Shown: positions 41,221 through 48,199 of the stretch, piece by piece | How positions within the stretch are numbered: the first letter of the stretch is position 1 | How the letters are laid out: every line of letters begins with the position of its first letter | Origin: Bordetella parapertussis | Lineage (GTDB): Bacteria > Pseudomonadota > Gammaproteobacteria > Burkholderiales > Burkholderiaceae_C | Direction: 5' to 3' | Assembly (NCBI GenBank): GCA_945875935.1 | Contig: CAMCNE010000006.1 | Coordinates: 1 to 48,350, forward strand | DNA: 48,350 nucleotides | Translations under genes and position numbers: made by a program | Notes under the pieces: generated by a model | The model's database searches: none | Told to the model about the DNA's origin: nothing | What the model saw: only the letters and a program-made list of their open reading frames with translations

Positions 41221-41775
41221 TCAGTTCTTAAACGGGAATTTAAACGCAGCGAGTAGAGCCTTACACTCGTCATCGCTTTTAGCGGTGGTCGTAATGCTGA
41301 TATTCAGCCCTCGGAGCGCGTCCACCTTGTCGTAATCAACCTCAGGAAATATAATCTGCTCTTTGATCCCAATATTGTAGTTTCCGCGCCCATCAAACGA
41401 GCGGCCCGAGATACCACGAAAGTCTCGGACCCGTGGCAACGCTATAGTTACAAAGCGATCCAAAAACTCATACATATGAACACCACGCAAAGTGACCATG
41501 CAACCAATGGGCACACCATCGCGGATTTTGAATCCTGCAATTGCTTTCTTAGACTTCGTCACCACGGGCTTTTGTCCAGCGATTTTTGTCATATCGCTAA
41601 CCGCGTGCTCCATCACCTTTTTATCCGATACAGCCTCGCTGACACCCATGTTGAGCGTGATCTTGGTGATGCGCGGCACCTCCATTGGAGACTGATAACC
41701 GAACTTGGCCATCAACCCAGGAGCGACGGCATCTCGGTAGATAACCTGAAGACGAGCCAATTGTTGTTGCGCCAT
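41221..41775 (-). CDS. rplE: 50S ribosomal protein L5
   Basis: L5 binds 5S rRNA and contacts the P-site tRNA. The 184-residue protein has MEVPRITKITLNMGVSEAV near the N-terminus. GQKPVVTKSKKAIAGFKIRDG, VTLRGVHMYEFLDRFV and PRVRDFRGISGRSFDGRGNY follow, all family landmarks. The start fits family N-termini. It begins 9 bases after rplX. Confidence 0.98.
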   Translation of the reverse strand: MAQQQLARLQVIYRDAVAPGLMAKFGYQSPMEVPRITKITLNMGVSEAVSDKKVMEHAVSDMTKIAGQKPVVTKSKKAIAGFKIRDGVPIGCMVTLRGVHMYEFLDRFVTIALPRVRDFRGISGRSFDGRGNYNIGIKEQIIFPEVDYDKVDALRGLNISITTTAKSDDECKALLAAFKFPFKN

Positions 41776-41784
41776 ATCAGACCT

Positions 41785-42102
41785 TTAAGCCTTAATTTCT
41801 TCACCAGTAGACCGGAAGATTCTCACCTTCTTGCCATCCGCCAAAAGTTTGATTCCCACACGATCCCCACAACCAGCAGCAGAATTAAAGATCGCGACAT
41901 TTGACTGATGGATTGGCATCGTTTTCTCCACGATCCCACCGGTCACACCCTTCATCGGGTTGGGCTTGACGTGCTTTTTTACAAGGTTCACACCCACAAC
42001 TTCGAGGCGGTTGCCATCGACCCTGGAGGCAACCACCCCTCGTTTTCCTTTATCGCGACCGGTCAAAACTACAACCTCGTCACCCTTGCGAATTTTGTTC
42101 AT
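41785..42102 (-). CDS. rplX: 50S ribosomal protein L24
   Basis: L24 is one of the first proteins to bind 23S rRNA. The 105-residue protein has the KOW motif KIRKGDEVVVLTGRDKGKRG at its N-terminus, then VNLVKKHVKPNP and KTMPIHQSNVAIF. The ATG at 42102 is preceded directly by an in-frame GTG; I use the ATG because AGGGG is correctly spaced for it. The gap to rplN is 20 bases. Confidence 0.97.
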   Translation of the reverse strand: MNKIRKGDEVVVLTGRDKGKRGVVASRVDGNRLEVVGVNLVKKHVKPNPMKGVTGGIVEKTMPIHQSNVAIFNSAAGCGDRVGIKLLADGKKVRIFRSTGEEIKA

Positions 42103-42122
42103 CACCTGACCCCTACCGCTTT

Positions 42123-42491
42123 TTAAAGTACTTCCGGAGCGAGCGAGACAATCTTCATGAAGCGCTCAGTGCGCAACTCACGAGTGACCGGCCCGAAAAT
42201 TCGTGTGCCAATCGGCTCCAATTTGGCGTTCAAGAGTACGGCAGCGTTGCCATCAAACTTCACCAACGAGCCGTCTTGCCGCCGAACGCCCTTTGCGGTA
42301 CGGACGACCACAGCACTGTAGACCTCACCCTTTTTGACCCGCCCACGAGGAGCAGCCTCTTTGATGCTCACCTTAATCACATCACCAATGCCGGCATAGC
42401 GCCTTTTGGAGCCGCCAAGCACTTTGATACACATCACCGACTTGGCGCCGGTGTTGTCAGCGACATCAAGTCGCGATTGCATTTGGATCAT
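42123..42491 (-). CDS. rplN: 50S ribosomal protein L14
   Basis: L14 lies at the subunit interface. The 122-residue sequence starts MIQMQSRLDVADNTGAKSVM, has GGSKRRYAGIGDVIKVSIKEA in parts (RRYAGIGDVI, IKEAAPRGRVKKG), and ends MKIVSLAPEVL, a textbook match. Unusually for an operon this tight, 245 bases separate it from rpsQ. A candidate -10 element in that gap suggests rplN starts a second transcript. Confidence 0.98.
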   Translation of the reverse strand: MIQMQSRLDVADNTGAKSVMCIKVLGGSKRRYAGIGDVIKVSIKEAAPRGRVKKGEVYSAVVVRTAKGVRRQDGSLVKFDGNAAVLLNAKLEPIGTRIFGPVTRELRTERFMKIVSLAPEVL

Positions 42492-42639
42492 TTTTTTGTC
42501 CCAACTTGTGCAGATCAGCCACCTGCGTCAGCAAGCACCAGTCAGCTAGTCTTGGTCCCGTTACCTCTGGCGTACGGCCAGAAATGGATTAGGTTGAAAG
42601 CACCGCTTGGCGAACCAAGGCAGCGCAGGAAAGCCTTCT

Positions 42640-42645
42640 ATTCTA
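42640..42645 (-). promoter_or_regulatory. Candidate -10 element upstream of rplN
   Basis: TAGAAT on the minus strand matches five of six positions of TATAAT and is followed by AGAAGG. The AT-rich stretch ACATTTAGGTTTC lies about 18-30 bases upstream, but no strong -35 hexamer is present. It would give a leader of about 145 bases to rplN. The 42492-42736 gap shows no coding frame, and I see nothing else in it. Confidence 0.4.
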
Positions 42646-42736
42646 CCGCTCTTTTCGCTCGAAACCTAAATGTTTCTCTAGTGCAGCTGGATCCCCAACT
42701 CACCAATTTCGGCCGAAGAGCGGCATGCTCACGATG

Positions 42737-43018
42737 TCAGACCTCTCTGGCTTTTTGAACGAGCTTCGTCACCACCCAAGCCTTAGTCTTTGAGATGGGA
42801 CGGCTTTCGGATATCTCCACCACATCACCGTTCTTGTACTCATTGGACTCGTCATGCGCGTGGTACTTGCTGGTCTTCGCGACGATCTTTCCGTATAGCT
42901 CATGTTTGGTACGCCGCTCAATCAGAACGGTGATGGTCTTGCTGCGCTTGTCGCTGACCACCTTACCAACCAACGTCCGGAGCGTCTTTTCTTTGGTGAT
43001 AGTTTGAGCTTGGTTCAT
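42737..43018 (-). CDS. rpsQ: 30S ribosomal protein S17
   Basis: S17 is an OB-fold protein of the small subunit. The 93-residue protein has RTLVGKVVSDKRSKTITVLIER near the N-terminus, then KTSKYHAHDE and GDVVEISESRPISKTKAWVV, the usual signatures. The start codon overlaps the rpmC stop by four bases (ATGA), so translation is coupled. No clear intrinsic terminator follows it, although the gap to rplN is 245 bases. Confidence 0.97.
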   Translation of the reverse strand: MNQAQTITKEKTLRTLVGKVVSDKRSKTITVLIERRTKHELYGKIVAKTSKYHAHDESNEYKNGDVVEISESRPISKTKAWVVTKLVQKAREV

Positions 43019-43245
43019 TTCGACGCTTCTTTCACTTCACGTTTCTTTTGCACCAAGATGGTCTTGGCTCGCGCTATGTCTCGCCGAGTGTTGCCCAACT
43101 GTGTATGGTTGGACAGTTGCTGCGTCGCCTTCTGCATACGCAAACCAAAGTGCAATTTCAGCAGTTCACTGACCTCTTTTTTGAGGCCGGCCACATCTTT
43201 TGAGCGGAGTTCTGATGCATTCACTTTAAGTTCTCCAGTAGACAT
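43015..43245 (-). CDS. rpmC: 50S ribosomal protein L29
   Basis: L29 lies near the polypeptide exit and contributes to the trigger-factor site. The 76-residue protein has the two-helix core ASELRSKDVAGLKKEVSELL then KLHFGLRMQKATQQLSNHTQ and GNTRRDIARAKTIL. It is about 12 residues longer than many relatives because the N-terminus adds MSTGELKV. The ATG overlaps the rplP stop by one base (TGATG), so that start is well supported. Confidence 0.95.
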   Translation of the reverse strand: MSTGELKVNASELRSKDVAGLKKEVSELLKLHFGLRMQKATQQLSNHTQLGNTRRDIARAKTILVQKKREVKEASK

Positions 43246-43661
43246 CAAGCGCCGACTTGTCGCGCGACGAATGTGGTGCTGAGCGGAAGCTTCGCCGACG
43301 CGAGCCTAAATGCTTCGCGCGCGAGTTCCTCAGGCACACCATTTATCTCGTACAGAACCTTGCCGGGCTGAATCTCAGCCACGTAGTACTCAGGGTTGCC
43401 TTTACCGTTGCCCATGCGGACTTCGGCCGGCTTTTGAGAAATGGGCTTGTCCGGAAAGATCCGGATCCAGATCCTGCCGCCACGCTTGACGTGACGAGAG
43501 ATTGCGCGACGCGCTGCTTCAATCTGGCGAGCGGTCAATCGGCCGCGCTCGGTCGCCTTCAATCCGAAATCACCAAAAGATACCTTGGCTCCACGAGTCG
43601 CGACACCGGTGTTACGACCCTTTTGCTCCTTTCGGAACTTCCTGCGAGCTGGTTGCAACAT
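43245..43661 (-). CDS. rplP: 50S ribosomal protein L16
   Basis: L16 is near the A site and the peptidyl transferase centre. The 138-residue protein starts MLQPARRKFRKEQKGRNTGV and has LTARQIEAARRAISRHVKRG, WIRIFPDKPISQKPAEVRMG, GKGNPEYYVAEIQPGKVLYE and the ending LPLSTTFVARQ. rpsC ends only 2 bases before the start. The overlap with rpmC indicates coupling. Confidence 0.98.
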   Translation of the reverse strand: MLQPARRKFRKEQKGRNTGVATRGAKVSFGDFGLKATERGRLTARQIEAARRAISRHVKRGGRIWIRIFPDKPISQKPAEVRMGNGKGNPEYYVAEIQPGKVLYEINGVPEELAREAFRLASAKLPLSTTFVARQVGA

Positions 43662-43663
43662 CG

Positions 43664-44548
43664 TTATTCTCCTTTGACTTCGCCGGGCGTCGGTGGAACC
43701 GCCTTGCGAACACGCTTCACGCTAGAAGGTTTCCCCTCGCCGCCATCGACTGCTGTCGAGGTCGATTCATGCGGTTTTAGCGCAACACGTGGTCCGCGCT
43801 CAGCGCCGGGATTCTCGCCAGGGCGTCCCTTACCCATCGGCGCTCCGGGGCGAGCGTTGCGGCGAGGACGCCGGTCATCATCACCCTCTGGCTTTGATAC
43901 CACGCCTGGAGTCTCACCCTGCCCCAAACGATCACCACGATATACCCAGCACTTGACGCCGATAATTCCGTATGTAGTCTTGGCTTCAGAGAAGCCGTAA
44001 TCAATATCAGCCTTCAAGGTGTGGAGAGGGACACGCCCCTCCCGATACCATTCGCAACGAGCAATCTCAATTCCGTTCAATCGGCCTGAAGACATCAACT
44101 TGATGCCTTGCGCGCCGAGACGCATAGCGTTTTGCATGGCGCGCTTCATCGCACGACGAAACATGATCCGTTTTTCAAGTTGCTGCGTGATGCTGTCAGC
44201 AATCAACTGCGCGTCAATCTCAGGCTTGCGAACCTCTTCAATGTTGACGGCGACCGGCACGCCAAGTCGACGGGTCAACTCGGCCTTCAAACTTTCAATG
44301 TCCTCACCTTTTTTCCCAATAACCACACCAGGCCGAGCGGAAAAAATCGTGATGCGAGCATTCTTTGCCGGCCGTTCAATAAGCACGCGAGAGACCGCTG
44401 CACTTTTCAACCGCACCTTGAGAAACTCACGAACCTTCAAATCTTCTGCAAGCATCGTCGCGAAGTTTTGATTGTTCGCATACCAACGCGAAGCCCAATT
44501 TCTTGTGACCGGTAGCCTAAAGCCGACCGGATGAATCTTTTGTCCCAT
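43664..44548 (-). CDS. rpsC: 30S ribosomal protein S3 with long C-terminal tail
   Basis: S3 forms part of the mRNA entry tunnel. The 294-residue protein starts MGQKIHPVGFRLPVTRNWAS and has the KH domain (ITIFSARPGVVIGKKGEDIE with the GKKG loop) and the C-terminal domain RCEWYREGRVPLHTLKADID. E. coli S3 has 233 residues; here about 75 residues follow the conserved core. They are rich in Gly, Pro, Arg and Asp, with repeats like RRPRRNARPGAP, and are probably disordered. The tail is intact and in frame, and such tails occur in related genera. Confidence 0.96.
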   Translation of the reverse strand: MGQKIHPVGFRLPVTRNWASRWYANNQNFATMLAEDLKVREFLKVRLKSAAVSRVLIERPAKNARITIFSARPGVVIGKKGEDIESLKAELTRRLGVPVAVNIEEVRKPEIDAQLIADSITQQLEKRIMFRRAMKRAMQNAMRLGAQGIKLMSSGRLNGIEIARCEWYREGRVPLHTLKADIDYGFSEAKTTYGIIGVKCWVYRGDRLGQGETPGVVSKPEGDDDRRPRRNARPGAPMGKGRPGENPGAERGPRVALKPHESTSTAVDGGEGKPSSVKRVRKAVPPTPGEVKGE

Positions 44549-44563
44549 GATCTTCCTTGAGCC

Positions 44564-44893
44564 TCAGTTGCCGACGGTGATGTAGATGTGCGCGGTCGGC
44601 TTGCTGATGCGGTTTCCCCGACCCTTGGCGCGGGCAGAAAAACGCTTCAACGTGGCACCCTGCTCAACAAAGATCGTCTTGATCTTCAACTCATCGATGT
44701 CTGCGCCATCGTTGTGTTCGGCATTGGCGATCGCCGATTCCAGCGCCTTCTTGATGATGCCGGCGGCCTTCTTTGGCGTGAACGCCAGAATGTTGAGGGC
44801 CTGACCAACGGGGCGGCCTCGCACCAAGTCGGCAACCAACCGGCCTTTGTCGGCTGAAAGCCTGACGCCGCGAACGATTGAACGGGTTTCCAT
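44564..44893 (-). CDS. rplV: 50S ribosomal protein L22
   Basis: L22 lines the exit tunnel with a long hairpin. The 109-residue protein reads RGVRLSADKGRLVADLVRG near the start, then ALNILAFTPKKAAGIIKKAL, SAIANAEHNDGADIDELKI, and the tunnel hairpin with KRFSARAKGRGNRISKPTAH. Start and length fit. It lies between rpsS and rpsC as usual. Confidence 0.98.
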   Translation of the reverse strand: METRSIVRGVRLSADKGRLVADLVRGRPVGQALNILAFTPKKAAGIIKKALESAIANAEHNDGADIDELKIKTIFVEQGATLKRFSARAKGRGNRISKPTAHIYITVGN

Positions 44894-44902
44894 CTCGGTT
44901 CC

Positions 44903-45181
44903 TTATTTCCTCGCGGCCTTTTTGTCGGCCGGATGCCCCTTGAAGGTGCGGGTCAGTGCGAACTCACCTAACTTGTGCCCGACCATCTGGTCGGTAACGT
45001 AGACAGGTATGTGTTGCTTGCCGTTGTGAACTGCAATGGTCAACCCAATGAAATCCGGCAATATCGTTGAACGACGCGACCAAGTCTTGATTGGCTTTTT
45101 GTCCTTGATGGCCACCGCTTTGTCGACTTTTGACATCAGGTGATGGTCGACGAAAGGACCTTTTTTCAGCGAACGGGTCAT
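44903..45181 (-). CDS. rpsS: 30S ribosomal protein S19
   Basis: S19 is in the head of the small subunit with S13. The 92-residue protein starts MTRSLKKGPFVDHHLMSKVD and has KTWSRRSTILPDFIGLTIAVHNGKQHIPV in pieces (WSRRSTI, GKQHIPVYV). The landmark MVGHKLGEFALTRTFKGHPAD follows. The ATG at 45181 is the conserved start; longer frames run back into rplB. Confidence 0.98.
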   Translation of the reverse strand: MTRSLKKGPFVDHHLMSKVDKAVAIKDKKPIKTWSRRSTILPDFIGLTIAVHNGKQHIPVYVTDQMVGHKLGEFALTRTFKGHPADKKAARK

Positions 45182-45192
45182 CTTGCCCCCCT

Positions 45193-46017
45193 TTACTTCT
45201 TGCGACGCGAAACGATGAACGTCTGCGTGCGCTTGTTGTTGCGAGTGCGGTAACCCTTGGTCATCGTGTTCCAAGGGGAAACTGGTACTTGCCCCTCTCC
45301 AGTACGCCCCTCGCCACCACCGTGCGGGTGATCAACTGGGTTCATGGCCACGCCACGAACGGTTGGACGAATACCCTTCCATCGAATCGCCCCTGCCTTG
45401 CCGTACTGACGCAGACTGTGCTCCTCGTTGGAGACCTCGCCGATCGTCGCGCGGCAGTCAATGTGGATGCGCCGTACTTCACCAGAACGCAGACGGACCT
45501 GAGCATACGTACCCTCCCGGGCGAGCAAGGTACATGCAGTTCCAGCTGAGCGGGCGATCTGCGCACCCTTGCCTGGAAGAAGTTCGATGCAGTGAATGAC
45601 CGAGCCGACGGGAATATTTCGAATTGGCAGCGTGTTTCCTGCCTTGATGGGTGCCTCAGCACCGCTCAGCAAGGTTTGTCCGATTTCTAGGCCACGTGGC
45701 GCGATCACATAGCGACGCTCGCCGTCTGCATAGCAAACCAGCGCAATGTGCGCCGTACGATTTGGGTCGTACTCAATTCGCTCTACCTTGGCAGGAATCC
45801 CGTCTTTATTGCGCACGAAATCAACCACCCTGTAGTGGTGCTTATGCCCACCGCCTTTGTGACGGATCGTGATGTGCCCATTGTTATTCCTGCCAGCGTG
45901 CTGGAACTGAGCCTCAAGCAGGGATGCTTCCGGCTTGCCTTTGTGCAAGTGTGAGTGCACCACCTTCACGACCGCACGACGCCCGGGCGATGTCGGCTTT
46001 ACCTTGACGACGGCCAT
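45193..46017 (-). CDS. rplB: 50S ribosomal protein L2
   Basis: L2 is a core protein near the peptidyl transferase centre. The 274-residue protein has MAVVKVKPTSPGRRAVVKV at the start, GRNNNGHITIRHKGGGHKHHYR, the RNA-binding domain with IEYDPNRTAHIALV. The C-terminal MNPVDHPHGGGEGRTGEG carries the invariant histidine. The ATG overlaps the rplW stop by one base (TAATG). Confidence 0.98.
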   Translation of the reverse strand: MAVVKVKPTSPGRRAVVKVVHSHLHKGKPEASLLEAQFQHAGRNNNGHITIRHKGGGHKHHYRVVDFVRNKDGIPAKVERIEYDPNRTAHIALVCYADGERRYVIAPRGLEIGQTLLSGAEAPIKAGNTLPIRNIPVGSVIHCIELLPGKGAQIARSAGTACTLLAREGTYAQVRLRSGEVRRIHIDCRATIGEVSNEEHSLRQYGKAGAIRWKGIRPTVRGVAMNPVDHPHGGGEGRTGEGQVPVSPWNTMTKGYRTRNNKRTQTFIVSRRKK

Positions 46018-46331
46018 TACGCGCCCCCCCCAGAAATATTGAGTTCCTGTCCAGCCCGCAAGCAAACATAGGCTTTCTTGACATGATCGCGGCGACCGAC
46101 TGAACGGCCGAACCGTTTGACCTTGCCTTTTTGAAGCACAGTCTGAACCGACTCAACTTCGACCTTGAACATCAACTCGACGGCAGCTTTTATCTCTGGC
46201 TTGGTCGCGTCACGTAGAACCTGAAACAGCACTTGATTGTGCTTGTCTGAAATCATCGTGGATTTTTCGCTGACGATTGGGGCCACCAAAATCTGCGCCA
46301 GTCGATCCTCTGCAAACTTGGCTGCGTTCAT
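46017..46331 (-). CDS. rplW: 50S ribosomal protein L23
   Basis: L23 sits at the tunnel exit and binds trigger factor and SRP. The 104-residue protein has LAQILVAPIVSEKSTMI at the start and KPEIKAAVELMFKVEVESVQTV in pieces (KAAVELMF, VESVQTV), then GRRDHVKKAYVCL near the end. The start overlaps the rplD stop by four bases (ATGA), as is frequent in this operon. Confidence 0.98.
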   Translation of the reverse strand: MNAAKFAEDRLAQILVAPIVSEKSTMISDKHNQVLFQVLRDATKPEIKAAVELMFKVEVESVQTVLQKGKVKRFGRSVGRRDHVKKAYVCLRAGQELNISGGGA

Positions 46332-46948
46332 GCCAGCATCTCCTTGAGTTGCTCAATCGCGGCCTTGGTAACCAAGACCCTTTTGAAGTGAATCAAAGAC
46401 AGCGGATCGGCATGACGCGGCTCAACCACCAGAACGTTGATCAGATTCCTGGATGCGAGCAACAGGTTTTCGTCAACCTGCTCAGAAATCACCAGAACCG
46501 AGTCCAATCCCATGGCCTTGAGCTTGGCGGCAAAGAGCTTTGTTTTCGGAGAGTCGGCCCCAATAGAGTCAACAACTGAAATTCGCCCCTCCCGAGCCAA
46601 CTGGGAAAAAATAGACGCCATCCCAGCCCGGTACATCTTCTTGTTCACCTTTTGGGTGAAATTTTCATCCGGCCTGTTTGGAAAAATTCGGCCGCCGCCT
46701 CGCCATATAGGCGAAGAAGACATACCGGCACGAGCACGACCAGTGCCCTTTTGATTCCAAGGTTTCTTGGTTGAATGGCTAACCTCAGCACGGTCCATCT
46801 GAGCGCGCGTCCCCTGACGAGCATTCGCCTGAAACGCGACCACAATTTGGTGCACCAAGGCTTGGTTGTAATCACGGCCGAACAGAGTGTCCGGCGCGTC
46901 AACCTTTGCCGTTGCCTGACCTTGGGCGTTGAGAAGCTCGAGTTGCAT
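46328..46948 (-). CDS. rplD: 50S ribosomal protein L4
   Basis: L4 reaches into the exit tunnel; in E. coli it also represses the S10 operon. The 206-residue protein begins MQLELLNAQGQATAKVDAPD and has the tunnel loop RAEVSHSTKKPWNQKGTGRA then RAGMSSSPIWRGGGRIFPN. The C-terminal part has NVLVVEPRHADPLSLI. The ATG overlaps the rplC stop by one base (TGATG). Whether L4 represses here through the leader stem-loops cannot be told. Confidence 0.98.
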   Translation of the reverse strand: MQLELLNAQGQATAKVDAPDTLFGRDYNQALVHQIVVAFQANARQGTRAQMDRAEVSHSTKKPWNQKGTGRARAGMSSSPIWRGGGRIFPNRPDENFTQKVNKKMYRAGMASIFSQLAREGRISVVDSIGADSPKTKLFAAKLKAMGLDSVLVISEQVDENLLLASRNLINVLVVEPRHADPLSLIHFKRVLVTKAAIEQLKEMLA

Positions 46949-47622
46949 CAGTTACCCCCCTTCTTGGCTTTCACCTTGACGGCGGGGCTGACAACAATAT
47001 GCCCGTTCTTTGAACCCGGAACAGCACCGCGCACAAGCAACAACTGCCGCGCCTCATCAATCCGGACAATGTCCAGATTCTGCGTGGTCTTCGTCACATC
47101 ACCACGATGGCCGGACATTTTCTTGCCCGGAAACACGCGGCCCGGGTCCTGAGCCATCGATATCGAGCCAGGGACGTTGTGCGAACGGCTGTTGCCGTGC
47201 GATGCGCGCTGCGACTTGAAGTTGTGGCGCTTGATGGTCCCAGTGAATCCCTTGCCGATGGATGTGCCCTGCACATCGACCTTTTGGCCCACAGAGAAGA
47301 CACCGGTCACCGCGACCCTTGAGCCCGGCTCATAGCCAGCAGCCACGTCAGCCTCGACACGGAACTCTCTGAGGATTTGACCAGCCTCTACGCCGGCCTT
47401 GGCAAGATGGCCAGCAGTGGGCTTGTTTACCCGAGACGCCTTGCGCTCTCCGAACGCGACTTGAATCGCGCTGTAGCCGTCCGTCTCTGCGGTTTTGATC
47501 TGCGTCACGCGGTTATTGGACACGTCGAGCACAGTCACAGGCACGGCGTCGCCGTCGTCCGTGAAAATGCGCATCATGCCCACCTTGCGACCCAGCAATC
47601 CGAGGCGATTGCTTAGACTCAT
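46948..47622 (-). CDS. rplC: 50S ribosomal protein L3
   Basis: L3 is an early assembly protein reaching the peptidyl transferase centre. The 224-residue protein starts MSLSNRLGLLGRKVGMMRIF and has SIGKGFTGTIKRHNFKSQRASHGNS in pieces (GKGFTGTIKRHNF, RASHGNS), PGSISMAQDPGRVFPGKKMSGH and VRGAVPGSKNGHI. GGAG precedes the ATG at 47622. Unlike rpsJ's usual close neighbour, it is separated from rpsJ by 159 bases with a promoter and stem-loop. Confidence 0.98.
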   Translation of the reverse strand: MSLSNRLGLLGRKVGMMRIFTDDGDAVPVTVLDVSNNRVTQIKTAETDGYSAIQVAFGERKASRVNKPTAGHLAKAGVEAGQILREFRVEADVAAGYEPGSRVAVTGVFSVGQKVDVQGTSIGKGFTGTIKRHNFKSQRASHGNSRSHNVPGSISMAQDPGRVFPGKKMSGHRGDVTKTTQNLDIVRIDEARQLLLVRGAVPGSKNGHIVVSPAVKVKAKKGGN

Positions 47623-47695
47623 GATGGTTCTCCGGCCCCACAGAACGAGGCCTTTGTTGCACACGCCCGACATCGATTGGCCGGGCTGATTTATG

Positions 47696-47720
47696 AAGGT
47701 GCCGCCGAAGTGGCACCCTT
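47696..47720 (-). promoter_or_regulatory. Stem-loop in the rplC leader
   Basis: GGTGCC (47698-47703) pairs with GGCACC (47712-47717), extended by AA/TT pairs beyond a one-base bulge. It lies 13 bases after the candidate -10 element, near the 5' end of the predicted rplC transcript. No T-run follows, so it is a leader structure rather than a terminator. Confidence 0.45.
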
Positions 47721-47732
47721 GGAAGGTCTTTG

Positions 47733-47760
47733 ATTATAGCACTTTTGAAGTGCTTAACAA
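47733..47760 (-). promoter_or_regulatory. Candidate promoter between rpsJ and rplC
   Basis: On the minus strand TTGTTA (47760-47755) and a perfect TATAAT (47738-47733) are 16 bases apart. The spacer is almost filled by a palindrome, AGCACTT-TTG-AAGTGCT in plus-strand reading at 47738-47754. The promoter would give rplC a leader of about 105 bases and drive the long ribosomal operon apart from tuf-rpsJ. Confidence 0.6.
47738..47754. repeat. Palindrome in the rplC promoter spacer
   Basis: AGCACTT and AAGTGCT form a perfect 7-bp inverted repeat around TTG and fill the space between the candidate -35 and -10 elements. It could be an operator, or a remnant of an rpsJ 3' stem-loop. No T-run continues it on the minus strand. 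Confidence 0.5.
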
Positions 47761-47781
47761 GTTAAACGTTGATTTTTTAAG

Positions 47782-48093
47782 TCACTGCAACTTGATTTCG
47801 ACATCAACACCAGCAGGCAGATCAAGCTTCATCAGGGCGTCGACCGTCTTGTCGGTCGGATCCACGATGTCCATGAGGCGCTGGTGTGTACGAATCTCGA
47901 ACTGATCTCGCGAGCTTTTGTTCACGTGCGGCGAGCGCAAGATGTCGAAACGTTGCATGCGCGTGGGCAAAGGCACTGGGCCCTTCACGATCGCACCAGT
48001 TCTCTTGGCGGTGTCGACAATTTCGAGGGCCGACTGGTCGATCAATTTGTAGTCAAACGCTTTCAGGCGAATACGGATTTTTTGCTTTTGCAT
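47782..48093 (-). CDS. rpsJ: 30S ribosomal protein S10
   Basis: S10 is in the small-subunit head and, with NusB, in transcription antitermination. The 103-residue protein starts MQKQKIRIRLKAFDYKLIDQ and has VDTAKRTGAIVKGPVPLPTR, then RFDILRSPHVNKSSRDQFEIRTHQRLMDI in pieces (RSPHVNKSSRDQFE). AAGGA precedes the ATG. It follows tuf by 106 bases with a stem-loop in the gap, the common betaproteobacterial order. Confidence 0.98.
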   Translation of the reverse strand: MQKQKIRIRLKAFDYKLIDQSALEIVDTAKRTGAIVKGPVPLPTRMQRFDILRSPHVNKSSRDQFEIRTHQRLMDIVDPTDKTVDALMKLDLPAGVDVEIKLQ

Positions 48094-48115
48094 GACGATT
48101 CCTTAAAGAGCGGGC

Positions 48116-48133
48116 GACTGGCTCACGCCAGTC
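48116..48133 (-). other. Stem-loop between tuf and rpsJ
   Basis: GACTGGC (48116-48122) and GCCAGTC (48127-48133) make a perfect 7-bp stem with a 4-base loop, 22 bases before the rpsJ start codon. On the minus strand it is followed by GCCCGCTCTTT, too weak a T-run for a clear terminator. It may be an attenuator or processing site. Confidence 0.5.
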
Positions 48134-48199
48134 AGTGGTTCACGTTGGCTCGGGATGGCCGGCATGGGCCGCGGGAGCCCAATGCTGGCCGTCACGCAT

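Noticed and set aside
43246..43248. A TTG one codon upstream as the rpmC start
   Set aside because: The ATG at 43245 overlaps the rplP stop as TGATG, a normal coupled start, and the TTG would add only one residue.
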